DNA from: Pseudopedobacter sp965218985
GTDB lineage: Bacteria > Bacteroidota > Bacteroidia > Sphingobacteriales > Sphingobacteriaceae
Direction: 5' to 3'
Assembly: GCA_965218985.1 (NCBI GenBank)
Contig: CBDCMP010000007.1
Coordinates: 1,798,001 to 1,862,000, forward strand
Length of the DNA stretch: 64,000 bases
Position numbers and translations under genes: made by a program. Under the pieces are notes generated by a model. The model was not told the origin of the DNA, did no database searches, and saw only the letters and a program-made list of their open reading frames with translations. Positions 19,218 through 28,231 of this stretch are shown here, one piece after another (position 1 is the stretch's first letter; each line of letters starts with the position of its first letter).

Positions 19218-19255
19218 AAATCCTTTCCTTTATATTTATTTGGAAAGGATTTTTA
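19218..19255 (+). terminator. Terminator after ftsH
   Basis: AAATCCTTTCC and GGAAAGGATTT form an 11-bp stem around a 13-nt loop, followed by TTTAA. It starts 9 nt after the ftsH stop. Confidence 0.8.
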
Positions 19256-19290
19256 ATTCATCTCCATAAATTGCTTTAATTCAATTTTGA

Positions 19291-19935
19291 ATGAAGGACA
19301 GCACCACTCCCAAAGAACAACTGCTAAAAAAAATAAGGAAAGCTTTATTGGAGAAGCGCGAAAATCCCTATCCAAATTTAGAGGATATGCCTTTGTATCC
19401 TGTTGCAACGGAGATTCCTGAAGTTATTTTTGCGGAAGAGCTTACTAAGGTTAGTGGAAAATTTGTTTTTTGTGAAGATGAGCTCAGTTTTATAGAACAT
19501 ATTCTATTATTGGCGGATCAGCAAAAATGGCGGAAGATTTATTGCTGGGAACCCGAACTACAAGTTTTGCTTAATCAATACGAGTACCCCTTTTATTCCT
19601 CCGATAAAGGCTTTGAATCAGCTGAAGTAAGTTTCACACTTTGTGAAGCTTTGGTTGCAAGAAATGGGTCTGTAATAGTAAGCAATGCCAATGCTGCAGG
19701 AAGAAGACTAAGTATTTTCCCACCTGACCATGTTGTGGTGGCTTACACCTCTCAATTGGTTATGGATTTAAAAGATGCTTTTAAATTTATCAAAGAAAAA
19801 TACGGCGATCATCTCCCCACCATGATCTCCACAATAACAGGACCTAGTAGAACAGCCGATATTGAAAAGACACTTGTTTTGGGTGCACATGGTCCTAAAG
19901 AACTTTATGTCTTCTTAATAGATGATAGTAAGTGA
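19291..19935 (+). CDS. LUD-domain (LutC/YkgG-like) protein
   Basis: 214 residues with the LUD-domain C-terminus: VTLCEALVARNGSVIV-like start (here SFTLCEALVARNGSVIVSNA), then STITGPSRTADIEKTLVLGAHGPKELYVFLID, typical of LutC-type proteins of L-lactate oxidation. No lutA or lutB partner is visible next to it, so a lactate role cannot be claimed here. It lies behind the ftsH terminator. Confidence 0.85.
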   Translation: MKDSTTPKEQLLKKIRKALLEKRENPYPNLEDMPLYPVATEIPEVIFAEELTKVSGKFVFCEDELSFIEHILLLADQQKWRKIYCWEPELQVLLNQYEYPFYSSDKGFESAEVSFTLCEALVARNGSVIVSNANAAGRRLSIFPPDHVVVAYTSQLVMDLKDAFKFIKEKYGDHLPTMISTITGPSRTADIEKTLVLGAHGPKELYVFLIDDSK

Positions 19936-20063
19936 TTGACTCTTGATAACCCTACCATTTTCCTTGTATTTTAATCTTTTTTGATAAAAGAAGTGGAAGT
20001 CTTTTATAGAATTAGGTAAATCCATCCTATATTAGGATATCCTTAAACCTTTAACTTAAAAAA

Positions 20064-20420
20064 ATGCAAGAGATAACTGTAAAATTTGCTGATAGTTGCA
20101 AAAAAGAATATCATGTTTATATGAAACATTTGGGCGTTGACACCTCCACAGATCAAACTAATTGCGTGTGTTTCAAAACTGCGGACTTAAAAGCCTACTT
20201 TGATAAATATGATCTATTCAATAACTCTGATGAAATCAAATTCTTTTTTGGCGTCTATCCTAAACATGATCCTCATCCTCATCACCACGCCAAGCCTGGA
20301 AGACTCACCACAATCATTTGGCCTTATAAAGATGGTGCTCCGTCAACAATGATAGCTGATGGTAAAGATGGTGGTGACGGTAAAATACAGCCATACAACT
20401 TTGGTCAATTTGAGCCTTGA
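20064..20420 (+). CDS. Small hypothetical protein with His-rich segment
   Basis: 118 residues, not recognised. No signal peptide or membrane segment. A His-rich stretch (HDPHPHHHAKPGR, about residues 74-86) could bind metal, and two Cys lie close together in NCVCFK. A Gly/Asp-rich segment (ADGKDGGDGK) is near the C-terminus. The membrane protein gene starts 8 nt after its stop and a kinase gene follows, so the three are probably one operon. Function unknown. Confidence 0.7.
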   Translation: MQEITVKFADSCKKEYHVYMKHLGVDTSTDQTNCVCFKTADLKAYFDKYDLFNNSDEIKFFFGVYPKHDPHPHHHAKPGRLTTIIWPYKDGAPSTMIADGKDGGDGKIQPYNFGQFEP

Positions 20421-20427
20421 TATTAAC

Positions 20428-21084
20428 ATGAACCTTAATTATTATCATTTCTTTGAAGTTTTGAGCCTTGCCTGTTCTTTGGCGTTTTATAAAGGCTTGA
20501 AACAAAAAGGAATCGCAGCCTACCTTCCATTTCTTTTCATAACCGTAGTAGTGGAAATAACTGCGTCAAATTGGTTCTATTGGACGGGAAATGTCCGAAA
20601 TGATATCGTATATAATATTTATTTCCTATTCATCACTCCAATTCAACTTTATTTATTTTATAGCATGTTACGGATAGGCGGGGCCTCAAAATTAATTTTC
20701 CTGGTATTCTCCACACTCACTTATCTTTTTGTGTTAATCAATTTCTTCTTTTTACAAAAGATGAATCTTTTCAACAACTATTCCTTTATACTTTATGAAA
20801 TAACCAATATTTTTTTCTGTTCCATCATTCTTTTTAAGCTTTGTTTTAAAGATGAGGCTGAAGTCAATTTTTTGAAAGAGCCTTTTTTTTGGATCTGCGG
20901 CGGCAACTTACTATTTTCATTAGGCTCTCTGGTAATAATTTTGCTTAGAGAATTCATCCTGTTATATGATCTTAAATTAAACGGCAAGCACATTTATCAG
21001 GTTCTTATCCCCTATTTAATCGTAATACTTTACAGTGCTTATTCTTACGGATTTTATTTATGCAAACAGCAAATGATGAAGTGA
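20428..21084 (+). CDS. Multi-span membrane protein of unknown function
   Basis: 218 residues with about six or seven hydrophobic segments spread along its length and little soluble domain. A frame upstream to 20359 exists but would overlap the preceding gene; the ATG at 20428 follows that gene's stop and is preferred. Its last 25 nt overlap the kinase gene, so the two are likely translated together. It may be the sensory or membrane partner of the kinase, which has only one short membrane anchor. No family recognised. Confidence 0.75.
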   Translation: MNLNYYHFFEVLSLACSLAFYKGLKQKGIAAYLPFLFITVVVEITASNWFYWTGNVRNDIVYNIYFLFITPIQLYLFYSMLRIGGASKLIFLVFSTLTYLFVLINFFFLQKMNLFNNYSFILYEITNIFFCSIILFKLCFKDEAEVNFLKEPFFWICGGNLLFSLGSLVIILLREFILLYDLKLNGKHIYQVLIPYLIVILYSAYSYGFYLCKQQMMK

Positions 21085-21842
21085 TCTTGGTCATCATAGC
21101 CATAACCATCATACTGATGTTCCTTGGCGTGATGTTCATAGTCACTTTAGTTTATTATAATAATAAGAAAAGAAGGATGAAACGTGAGCAGGAGGAGATG
21201 AAGAAAATCTATGAGAAAACAATTTTACAATCTCAAATAGAGATTCAGGAGCAAACATTTCGTCATATCAGCCAGGAGATTCATGACAATGTGGGACAGA
21301 TACTAAGCCTGGTTTCGTTAAATGTGAGTTCTATGCCTACTACCGATATAGAAAAAAGAACCTTTACAAGAGAACTGGTTGCTAAGGCAGTAGCTGATTT
21401 AAGAGACATCAGCAAAAGCTTAAACCCTGAAAGGATACAGGTCTTGGAACTCGTGCATACGATAAAACACGAGCTAGACTTATTGGAAAAATCCGGCAAT
21501 TACCACATTGAGTTATTAGTCAACAACCCTATTGAAGGTCTTTCGGCCGAAAGGAAAATAATCCTTTTCAGGATGATACAGGAAGTGATGAATAATATCA
21601 TAAAGCATGCTAAAGCCAGTAGTATTAAAATTGTTCTTGATCAAAATGAAGAATCTGATTTAATCTCCATCATAGATGATGGAATTGGATTTTCTCAGGA
21701 ATGGCCAATGAACCAAGGCATCGGGCTCAGTAATATTAAAAAAAGGGGAGAGATGATCAAAACCTCTGTTACTATTGAGAGCATCCTGAATAGGGGCACA
21801 ACCGTGAATTTCAGCATAAAAAAAGAAAATAGAGTTGCGTAA
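21060..21842 (+). CDS. NarL-type sensor histidine kinase
   Basis: 260 residues: one N-terminal membrane span (about 8-32), a short coiled segment, a HisKA_3 dimerisation domain with the phosphoacceptor His75 in EIHDNVGQ, and a GHKL ATPase with EVMNNIIKHAKASS (N box), DDGIGF and GIGLSNIKKRGEMI. Kinases of this type usually phosphorylate LuxR/NarL-type regulators, but none is adjacent, so its partner is elsewhere. The radical SAM gene follows 27 nt downstream. Confidence 0.92.
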   Translation: MQTANDEVILVIIAITIILMFLGVMFIVTLVYYNNKKRRMKREQEEMKKIYEKTILQSQIEIQEQTFRHISQEIHDNVGQILSLVSLNVSSMPTTDIEKRTFTRELVAKAVADLRDISKSLNPERIQVLELVHTIKHELDLLEKSGNYHIELLVNNPIEGLSAERKIILFRMIQEVMNNIIKHAKASSIKIVLDQNEESDLISIIDDGIGFSQEWPMNQGIGLSNIKKRGEMIKTSVTIESILNRGTTVNFSIKKENRVA

Positions 21843-21869
21843 TACTAATATTTTTAGCAATTTTATTCC

Positions 21870-22940
21870 ATGGAAAATACAGATCAGCATGCTGAATATT
21901 TTAAAGGGAGAGGTTCTCAATCTAACCCGAACAACAAATTCCACCAAAATAAATATTCCACCGAAAATTTTGAAGGTTTGGATGAGCCTTTTCTTGAGAA
22001 TTCCATTACAGAATTCATCAGAGAATCTCCGAAGAAGATCATCAGTGTAAGTAATAGTCCAGACATTCCCTTTCTTTATTCCATTAACCCTTATCAGGGG
22101 TGCGAGCATGGATGTATTTATTGCTATGCAAGAAATGCCCATGAATATTGGGGATTCAGTGCCGGGTTAGATTTTGAAAGGAAAATCATTTTTAAACCTG
22201 ATGCTGCCAAGATACTGAAATCCCAGCTGGAAAATAAAAACTATAAACCTGCTGTCATCATGCTTTCTGGAAATACGGATTGTTATCAACCTGCCGAAAG
22301 AAAATTTAAAATTACAAGATCATTGTTAAAAGTTTTCCTAGATTATCAGCATCCTGTGAGCATCATTACAAAAAACAATCTGATTTTGAGAGACTTAGAT
22401 CTTTTGGAAGATCTTAACAAACTTGACCTTGTTCATGTGAGCGTTAGCATTACTTCTTTAAACGAAGACTTAAGGCAAAAATTAGAACCACGAACAGTGA
22501 CCGGAAAAGGTAGGTTAAAAGTCATTGAAAAATTGGCAGAGAAAAATATCCCGGTTAGGGCAATGGTCGCACCAATTATCCCTGGGTTGAACAGTGAAGA
22601 AATTCCGGAAATCATTAAAGCAGCAGCAAACGCAGGAGCTAGCACTGCAGGGTTTACCATTGTAAGATTAAATGGGGCAATTGCAGAAATTTTTAAAGAT
22701 TGGATATTTAAAGCATTTCCTGATAAAGCGGAGAAGGTGCTGCATCAGATTCAGGCCTGTCATGGCGGTGCGCTCAATGATTCCCGTTGGGGGAAAAGAA
22801 TGTCAGGTGAAGGGAAAGAGGCAGAAGCCATCCACCAGCTTTTTAAGTTATCAGTTCAAAAGTATTTGTCAAACAGGTCTATGAGAAATATCTCTTTGCA
22901 GCATTTTAGACGAAGAAGCGACCAGTTGAAACTATTTTAA
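21870..22940 (+). CDS. PA0069-family radical SAM protein
   Basis: 356 residues with the radical SAM cluster motif in NPYQGCEHGCIYCYARNAHE (CxxxCxxC). YWGFSAGLDFERKI and VIMLSGNTDCYQPAERK are characteristic of the PA0069 family, related to spore-photoproduct-lyase-like enzymes. Its reaction is not established. A hairpin begins at its stop codon. Confidence 0.9.
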   Translation: MENTDQHAEYFKGRGSQSNPNNKFHQNKYSTENFEGLDEPFLENSITEFIRESPKKIISVSNSPDIPFLYSINPYQGCEHGCIYCYARNAHEYWGFSAGLDFERKIIFKPDAAKILKSQLENKNYKPAVIMLSGNTDCYQPAERKFKITRSLLKVFLDYQHPVSIITKNNLILRDLDLLEDLNKLDLVHVSVSITSLNEDLRQKLEPRTVTGKGRLKVIEKLAEKNIPVRAMVAPIIPGLNSEEIPEIIKAAANAGASTAGFTIVRLNGAIAEIFKDWIFKAFPDKAEKVLHQIQACHGGALNDSRWGKRMSGEGKEAEAIHQLFKLSVQKYLSNRSMRNISLQHFRRRSDQLKLF

Positions 22941-22967
22941 ATCAGATTTAAGACAAAATCTGATTTA
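22938..22967 (+). terminator. Hairpin at the end of the radical SAM gene
   Basis: TAAATCAGATTT (22938-22949) and AAATCTGATTTA (22956-22967) form a perfect 12-bp inverted repeat starting at the stop codon. It is AT-rich and without a T run beyond the stem, so it is a moderate terminator candidate. Confidence 0.6.
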
Positions 22968-23076
22968 AACTATTCCTCCATTAAACACTGAATATTATAT
23001 TTGATCTATAAGATTTAAATATATTTCCTAACTTTATACATTAAACCAATATGGTTTTCAGTCTAAATTTTAGTTT

Positions 23077-24156
23077 ATGGCTCATATAACAAAGGCAGTG
23101 ATCAGTGGAACAGGGAAATATATTCCCCTGAAGGTGGTGAAGAATGAAGATTTCATGACACACTCCTTTTTTGAAAAAGATGGTTCTCCTGTGGTAAGAA
23201 GTAATATGGATGTGATCAGTAAATTTCAGGCTATCACGGATATTGAAGAAAGAAGGTATGCTGAACCAGACCAGGCTGCGTCAGATTTAGCTTTCTTGGC
23301 TGCTAAAGATGCCTTGGAAAGTTCAAATGAAAATCCGGAAGAATTGGATTATATCATTGTAGCCCATAATTTCGGAGATATTAAACATGGTGAGAATCGT
23401 ACAGATATGGTTCCTACACTCGCTAGCAGGGTAAAACAAAAACTGAACATTCAAAACCCCGATTGTGTCGCTTATGATTTACCTTTTGGATGCCCTGGCT
23501 GGTTACAGGGGATGATTCAGGCTGATTATTATATAAGATCCGGAGATGCTAAAAAAGTGATGATTATTGGATCGGAGACCATTTCCCGTATCATAGACCC
23601 TCATGACAGAGATAGTATGATTTATTCTGATGGGGCTGGTGCAACCATACTTTCTGCTTCAACTGATGAAAATGCGGGGATTTTAAGCCATAAGTCTCAA
23701 ACTCACACTCAAAATGAAGCTTGGTTTTTGAGGATGGAGAAATCCAGTAAAGAAGATTATGAAGCACACCAAGATATTTATTTAAAAATGGATGGCCGTA
23801 AGGTTTATGAATACGCTTTGGTAAATGTGCCCCTTGTGATGCAAATGGCTCTTGAAAAATCCGGAATTGCGCCTGAAAAAGTGACTAAAGTATTGGTTCA
23901 TCAGGCTAATGGTAAAATGGACGAAGCTATTTTAAAACGTTTCTTCAAGCTGTACGGCATAGAATCGCCGCCTGAGGGCATCATGCCGATGACCATTTCT
24001 AAATTGGGAAACTCTTCTGTGGCAACAATTCCTACCTTGTTAGATATGATACTAAAGAATGAAATGGGTGCTCATCAATTAAAAAAAGGCGATGTGGCAT
24101 TAATCGCATCTGTTGGAGCAGGCATGAACATCAACGCTATGACCTATCAGTTTTAA
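23077..24156 (+). CDS. 3-oxoacyl-ACP synthase III-family (KAS III-like) protein
   Basis: 359 residues of the thiolase fold. The active-site triad is visible: Cys139 in FGCPGW, His275 in LVHQANGK and Asn312 in LGNSSVAT. It is somewhat longer than housekeeping FabH (about 320-330), with extra sequence near residues 25-55. It condenses an acyl starter with malonyl-ACP if it acts like FabH. It lies next to a methyltransferase, a type III PKS and a UbiA enzyme, so starter supply for that pathway is possible, though a general fatty-acid role cannot be excluded. Confidence 0.88.
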   Translation: MAHITKAVISGTGKYIPLKVVKNEDFMTHSFFEKDGSPVVRSNMDVISKFQAITDIEERRYAEPDQAASDLAFLAAKDALESSNENPEELDYIIVAHNFGDIKHGENRTDMVPTLASRVKQKLNIQNPDCVAYDLPFGCPGWLQGMIQADYYIRSGDAKKVMIIGSETISRIIDPHDRDSMIYSDGAGATILSASTDENAGILSHKSQTHTQNEAWFLRMEKSSKEDYEAHQDIYLKMDGRKVYEYALVNVPLVMQMALEKSGIAPEKVTKVLVHQANGKMDEAILKRFFKLYGIESPPEGIMPMTISKLGNSSVATIPTLLDMILKNEMGAHQLKKGDVALIASVGAGMNINAMTYQF

Positions 24157-24326
24157 TCCTCACCTCGCTTTTTCTTTCCCACTGTTTACCAAGCCTATTC
24201 CGAAGGGCACACAAGTTTTTACATGTCCTCATGCTTTTGTACCAGGATTTAAATAGCGTCTAATAATAAATTCTACATAAAAACAGTACATCACAAGCTG
24301 GGCTTTAAGCTTTGTGTATTTTGCTT

Positions 24327-25025
24327 TTAGCTTTTATAAATGATCACCTGCCACCTGAAAGCCCACATCCATTTGACGGTGTATACCTTCGCCCCTGACT
24401 TTTGTAACAGCAACTCTAAATCCTTTCTCTTAAAACTCCGCATTACAGATACTTTACTGTCATGTTTTACCATAGGAGATTTTGAGAATAATTTAGTGAG
24501 TATACCAATGGAATGATAAGCTAAAGGGTGACGATGCAGGTCATTGATGAGGACTGCTTTTTTCGCAGCGGTCCTCATCTTTTGGATAAGAATTATCCAA
24601 TCTTCATCCTCGAAATGGTGTGTGAATAGGCTACTGATAACGAAATCGACCTCATTCTCTTTAACATCCTCCTTTAAAACATCAGCCAACCTGAACGCTA
24701 CATTTGCATCATCTTCAAATTGCTTTTCGGCATATTGCAAGGTAGCCGGTGCAGCATCCAATCCTATGAACTGCGGTTGAATTCCCCTCTTTCCAAAAAA
24801 ACGCTGCAACACTTTAAAAGTGTCACCACCACCACAACCCCAATCAGCTATAATGTCACCTGTCTGTACTTTCAGCTTTTTAAAAGCATTAAAATAAACG
24901 GAGAAACCACCCAAAAGTTGGTTTACCACCTCCAATTCTTTTAAGACGGGATGCAGCTCATCGGGCGAAAGCCCAAAATTGTCCATGATCTCCTCTTCGG
25001 TGCTGCGATGGCTAAAATCAGGCAT
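24327..25025 (-). CDS. SAM-dependent methyltransferase
   Basis: About 232 residues, class I methyltransferase fold: ADWGCGGGDTFKVLQ (SAM loop), FIGLDAAPATLQYA and VDFVISSLFTHHFED. The ATG at 25025 overlaps the PKS stop by 8 nt; a longer frame from 25046 adds seven residues. Overlap with the type III PKS implies co-transcription, so it probably methylates the PKS product (phenol or carbon), by inference. Confidence 0.87.
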   Translation of the reverse strand: MPDFSHRSTEEEIMDNFGLSPDELHPVLKELEVVNQLLGGFSVYFNAFKKLKVQTGDIIADWGCGGGDTFKVLQRFFGKRGIQPQFIGLDAAPATLQYAEKQFEDDANVAFRLADVLKEDVKENEVDFVISSLFTHHFEDEDWIILIQKMRTAAKKAVLINDLHRHPLAYHSIGILTKLFSKSPMVKHDSKVSVMRSFKRKDLELLLQKSGAKVYTVKWMWAFRWQVIIYKS

Positions 25026-26124
25026 AAGACAGCACCATGCTTTCAAAAGTTAATCCCGGACCAAATGCAAAACTCATTACCTGTTCGTCTCTGTTTTTGG
25101 CTTTTAAAGTTCTGCTCAACTCCTCCAAAACAAACAGGACGGTTGTGGAAGACATATTTCCAAAGTTTTTTAAAACTTGATATGCAGGCTCATTCTGTGT
25201 AGCTGAGAGTTTAAAAACCTCATCACAAACCTCCAGAATCTTTCTTCCTCCCGGATGAATGGCAAAAGAGCCAATTTCGTCCAAAGCCAAATTAGCTTTT
25301 CTCAATAATTTATCAGCGATGTTTCTGATACCTGATTTTATCTGTTTGGAGACCTGGTTGGTCAGCTGCATTTCAAAACCATGATTTCCAATCTTCCAAG
25401 CCATCTCATTCCTGGCTTCGGTCACCACTTCGGTGTAAAATGAATTGATGCTGAAAAGCTTCCCGTCGGCGTATTCTTCGTGTTGCACCAAAACTGCCGA
25501 AGCTCCATCTGCGAAAAGCGAATTCGCCAACCAATTGTCTAAAGTGTTCTCTCTTTGAAAGTGAAGGGTACAAAGTTCCACATCCACAATTAAAACAGTG
25601 GCTTCCGGTTGTGCCCTGCAAATATAATCTGCAACTTTCAACGCATTAAAAGCACCATAACAACCCATGAAATTAATACAGGTTCGCTCCACAAAAGGAT
25701 TTAATTCCAGTTTCTCCACGATTTCAATATCCAAACCCGGGGCATACATGCCCGTACAACTCACGGTAATGAGGTGGGTCACTTTCTTTTTATCAAACCC
25801 GGGAATTTGTTTGGTGCAATTCTCTATGGCCTGCACACTCAAATTCAGAGCATGAGATTCGAAAACTTCGCCACGGTGCGAGGTGGAGGGAAAAGGCTCC
25901 AGGCCCATTCCGTTGCCAAAAAAATCATATTCTCCCCGGTTCTTGCCAAAATCGTTTAAAACAGAATGCCGATAATCGATGCCGGAAACGTGATACAATT
26001 TTTCCAGTCTTCTTGAATTTTGAGTGTCCAGTTGATGAGCCTCCTTCATGAATTGAAAGATTTGTTCTTGCGTGAACCTATTTTCTGGATTACTGGTCCC
26101 TATCGCTGAAATAATACTGCTCAT
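25018..26124 (-). CDS. Type III polyketide synthase (chalcone/stilbene synthase family)
   Basis: 368 residues, homodimeric ketosynthase of the CHS superfamily. Catalytic Cys155 lies in MGCYGAFNALK, the His in IHPGGRKILEVC and the Asn in NFGNMSSTTVLFVLEE; GPGLTFE is the conserved C-terminal loop. Bacterial members make alkylresorcinols, alkylpyrones or phloroglucinols from acyl-CoA and malonyl-CoA. It overlaps a methyltransferase gene and is divergent from a UbiA prenyltransferase 39 nt away. Confidence 0.93.
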   Translation of the reverse strand: MSSIISAIGTSNPENRFTQEQIFQFMKEAHQLDTQNSRRLEKLYHVSGIDYRHSVLNDFGKNRGEYDFFGNGMGLEPFPSTSHRGEVFESHALNLSVQAIENCTKQIPGFDKKKVTHLITVSCTGMYAPGLDIEIVEKLELNPFVERTCINFMGCYGAFNALKVADYICRAQPEATVLIVDVELCTLHFQRENTLDNWLANSLFADGASAVLVQHEEYADGKLFSINSFYTEVVTEARNEMAWKIGNHGFEMQLTNQVSKQIKSGIRNIADKLLRKANLALDEIGSFAIHPGGRKILEVCDEVFKLSATQNEPAYQVLKNFGNMSSTTVLFVLEELSRTLKAKNRDEQVMSFAFGPGLTFESMVLSYA

Positions 26125-26163
26125 CTGATCTATTTTTCTAAATTTAGTATTTAATTATTATTT

Positions 26164-27030
26164 ATGGCTACAGTAAATCTCAGGTCTGTTCTGCTGCATC
26201 TGCGTTTCCCTTTCTCTCTGTTATTGCTTCCTGTTTATCTTTTCGCACTTTCTGCAGCACCTTACATCAACAATTCTTATGCCCTGCTGGTTTTTGTGGC
26301 GTTGCATCTGTTCATTTATCCGGCAAGCAACGGTTATAACAGCTACTTTGATAAAGATGAAGGGAGTATCGCCCTTATCAAGCAACCTCCAAAAGTGGAG
26401 CGTCCATTATATATTACGTCTATTTTAATGGAGTGGATTGGAGTGTTGCTGGCTTTGTGTGTTGGTTGGGAATTTGCGCTGGGCGTGGTGGTGTATAATC
26501 TTTTATCTAAAGCATACAGCCACCCCTCCGTTAGATTAAAGAAATACCCAATTGTCAGTTTTCTGGTCGTCTTTTTTTTTCAGGGGGCGTTTATATTTTA
26601 TACTTGCTTGTACGCCTTTTCTGATTACTTTTTGGGCTTTACAACTAATGACCTGCTGGCTGGCCTCATCTGTTCCTGTTTAATTGGAGCTACTTATCCG
26701 CTCACTCAGGTTTACCAACATGAAGAGGATGCGCAGCGTGGCGATGAAACATTGAGTATTTTATTAGGGGTAAAAGGATCTTTTGTTTTCTCAGGAATGG
26801 TATTTTTGGTGGGATTTTTATTGATGTTTCTGTATTGTTTCCGGAAAAATCAACTGATTGACCTGTATGTTTTCATAGCTTTTTGCCTGCCTATTTTGTT
26901 TTACTATCTGCACTGGTTCTCTCAGGTTCTAAAAGATGAGGCCAGAGCGAATTTCAAAAACACCATGCGCATGACTTTGATCAGCGGTACCGCTATGCTC
27001 CTTTACTTTAGCTGGCTTTGCTTAAAATGA
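26164..27030 (+). CDS. UbiA-family prenyltransferase
   Basis: 288 residues with about eight or nine membrane spans. The first Asp-rich region is NGYNSYFDKDEGS, the second YQHEEDAQRGDETLS, as in UbiA aromatic prenyltransferases. It is divergent from the type III PKS and probably shares its promoter region. Prenylation of the PKS-derived aromatic is an attractive reading, but a quinone or heme pathway role is not excluded from sequence. Confidence 0.88.
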   Translation: MATVNLRSVLLHLRFPFSLLLLPVYLFALSAAPYINNSYALLVFVALHLFIYPASNGYNSYFDKDEGSIALIKQPPKVERPLYITSILMEWIGVLLALCVGWEFALGVVVYNLLSKAYSHPSVRLKKYPIVSFLVVFFFQGAFIFYTCLYAFSDYFLGFTTNDLLAGLICSCLIGATYPLTQVYQHEEDAQRGDETLSILLGVKGSFVFSGMVFLVGFLLMFLYCFRKNQLIDLYVFIAFCLPILFYYLHWFSQVLKDEARANFKNTMRMTLISGTAMLLYFSWLCLK

Positions 27031-27056
27031 TCATGTCAATTTAAGAGAATTCGTCT

Positions 27057-27524
27057 TTAAATACCAGCTACATTCCTGATATGTTCAATATAATCTTGCG
27101 GAAAGAAGTGAAGCATGGCGCCCTCTAATATAGTAGTGAGGTATTTTTCGTTTGGTCTGATGCCTTCTGTGATGTGGTTACAAATAAAAGTATGTGCTTT
27201 TTTCAATTCATTTTCAGTCTGCACCTCTATCTCTTTAAGCTCATAGCAAGGTTCTGTTTGCGAAAGTAATTCGAAATGCTTGATGCTGATCTGGTAAAGC
27301 ACGCCGAGTGTATCTTCAGTAGGATGTTCGATCAGGTTAGCTCTTGCAGTGCCATCAGGGTTTCGTCGATTGAACCTTAAGGCATGATTTTTAAGGGTTC
27401 CCTTTTCAAAAAAAATCACAGGCTCATTCACCCTGAATTCCAATAAGGCAAGATTCAGGCTGCTGCCATAACCGAAATATAAAAAATGATCATCCATACT
27501 AACATTCGCCATCCCATTCAACAT
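27057..27524 (-). CDS. Gamma-glutamylcyclotransferase-like protein
   Basis: 155 residues. YFGYGSSLN matches the substrate-loop motif of the GGCT fold, and GVLYQISIKHFELL-type sequence with the following EP(C)YE fits the family. The exact substrate is unknown. In-frame ATGs at 27524, 27512 and 27497 are all possible starts; the first overlaps the upstream HD gene by 26 nt, the last starts just after its stop. Confidence 0.8.
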   Translation of the reverse strand: MLNGMANVSMDDHFLYFGYGSSLNLALLEFRVNEPVIFFEKGTLKNHALRFNRRNPDGTARANLIEHPTEDTLGVLYQISIKHFELLSQTEPCYELKEIEVQTENELKKAHTFICNHITEGIRPNEKYLTTILEGAMLHFFPQDYIEHIRNVAGI

Positions 27525-28146
27525 AAAACTGCTTTAGATAATCTTCCATGAATTGATGCCTTTTCTCAGCAATTCTTTTGCCAGAGCCGGTGTTCATTTT
27601 ATCTTTTAACAGGAGCAACTTCTCATAAAAGTGGTTTATTGTTGGTGCCGTACTTTTTTTATACGCTTCTTTGCTTTGATTAATATCGGGTTTTATTTCT
27701 GGATTATATAATTCTCTGTTTTTAAATCCACCATAGGTAAACGCCCTTGCGATGCCAATGGCTCCGATAGCATCCAGCCTGTCAGCATCCTGAACCACCA
27801 GCATTTCGGGAGAACTAAAATTTACCTCCCCCAAACTGCTTTTAAAAGACATGTTCCTGATGATTTGTTGCACATGTTCCACCTTATCTGCGTCCACAGC
27901 TATTGATTTTAAGAACTCTCCAGCTTTTTTTGGCCCGATTTCTTCATCTCCATCATGAAATTTAGCATCTGCAATGTCATGTAATAAAGCCGCAAACTCT
28001 ACCACCTCCATATTCACATTTTCTTCTTTTGCTATATTCCTGGCTGTTTGCCAAACTCTTTCGATGTGCCACCAATCATGGCCGGCTTCTGCATTTTGCA
28101 GTTCCTTTTTAACGAATTTAATGGTACGATCAATGTTGTTTGACAT
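27499..28146 (-). CDS. HD-domain phosphohydrolase
   Basis: 215 residues. The metal ligands are laid out as in HD-superfamily phosphohydrolases: HDWWHIERVW, LLHDIADAKFHDGDE and VQDADRLDAIGAIG, the last typical of the YedJ/YpgQ-type nucleotide hydrolases. The substrate is not identifiable. It overlaps the GGCT-like gene downstream. Confidence 0.88.
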   Translation of the reverse strand: MSNNIDRTIKFVKKELQNAEAGHDWWHIERVWQTARNIAKEENVNMEVVEFAALLHDIADAKFHDGDEEIGPKKAGEFLKSIAVDADKVEHVQQIIRNMSFKSSLGEVNFSSPEMLVVQDADRLDAIGAIGIARAFTYGGFKNRELYNPEIKPDINQSKEAYKKSTAPTINHFYEKLLLLKDKMNTGSGKRIAEKRHQFMEDYLKQFYVEWDGEC

Positions 28147-28231
28147 GTTACAAAGAAAAGGAATGCTTTTTAAATAAAAATGACAGCTGTCATTTCTTTA
28201 CCAAAACACAGCATTTTCAATCAGCCTCTTC

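Noticed and set aside
22996..23003. TATATTTG upstream of the KAS III-like gene
   Set aside because: Good -7 match, but no TTTG at the right distance; not enough alone.
24290..24315. Hairpin CACAAGC...GCTTTGTG after the methyltransferase gene
   Set aside because: The stem is bulged and its T run is distant; too weak to call a terminator.
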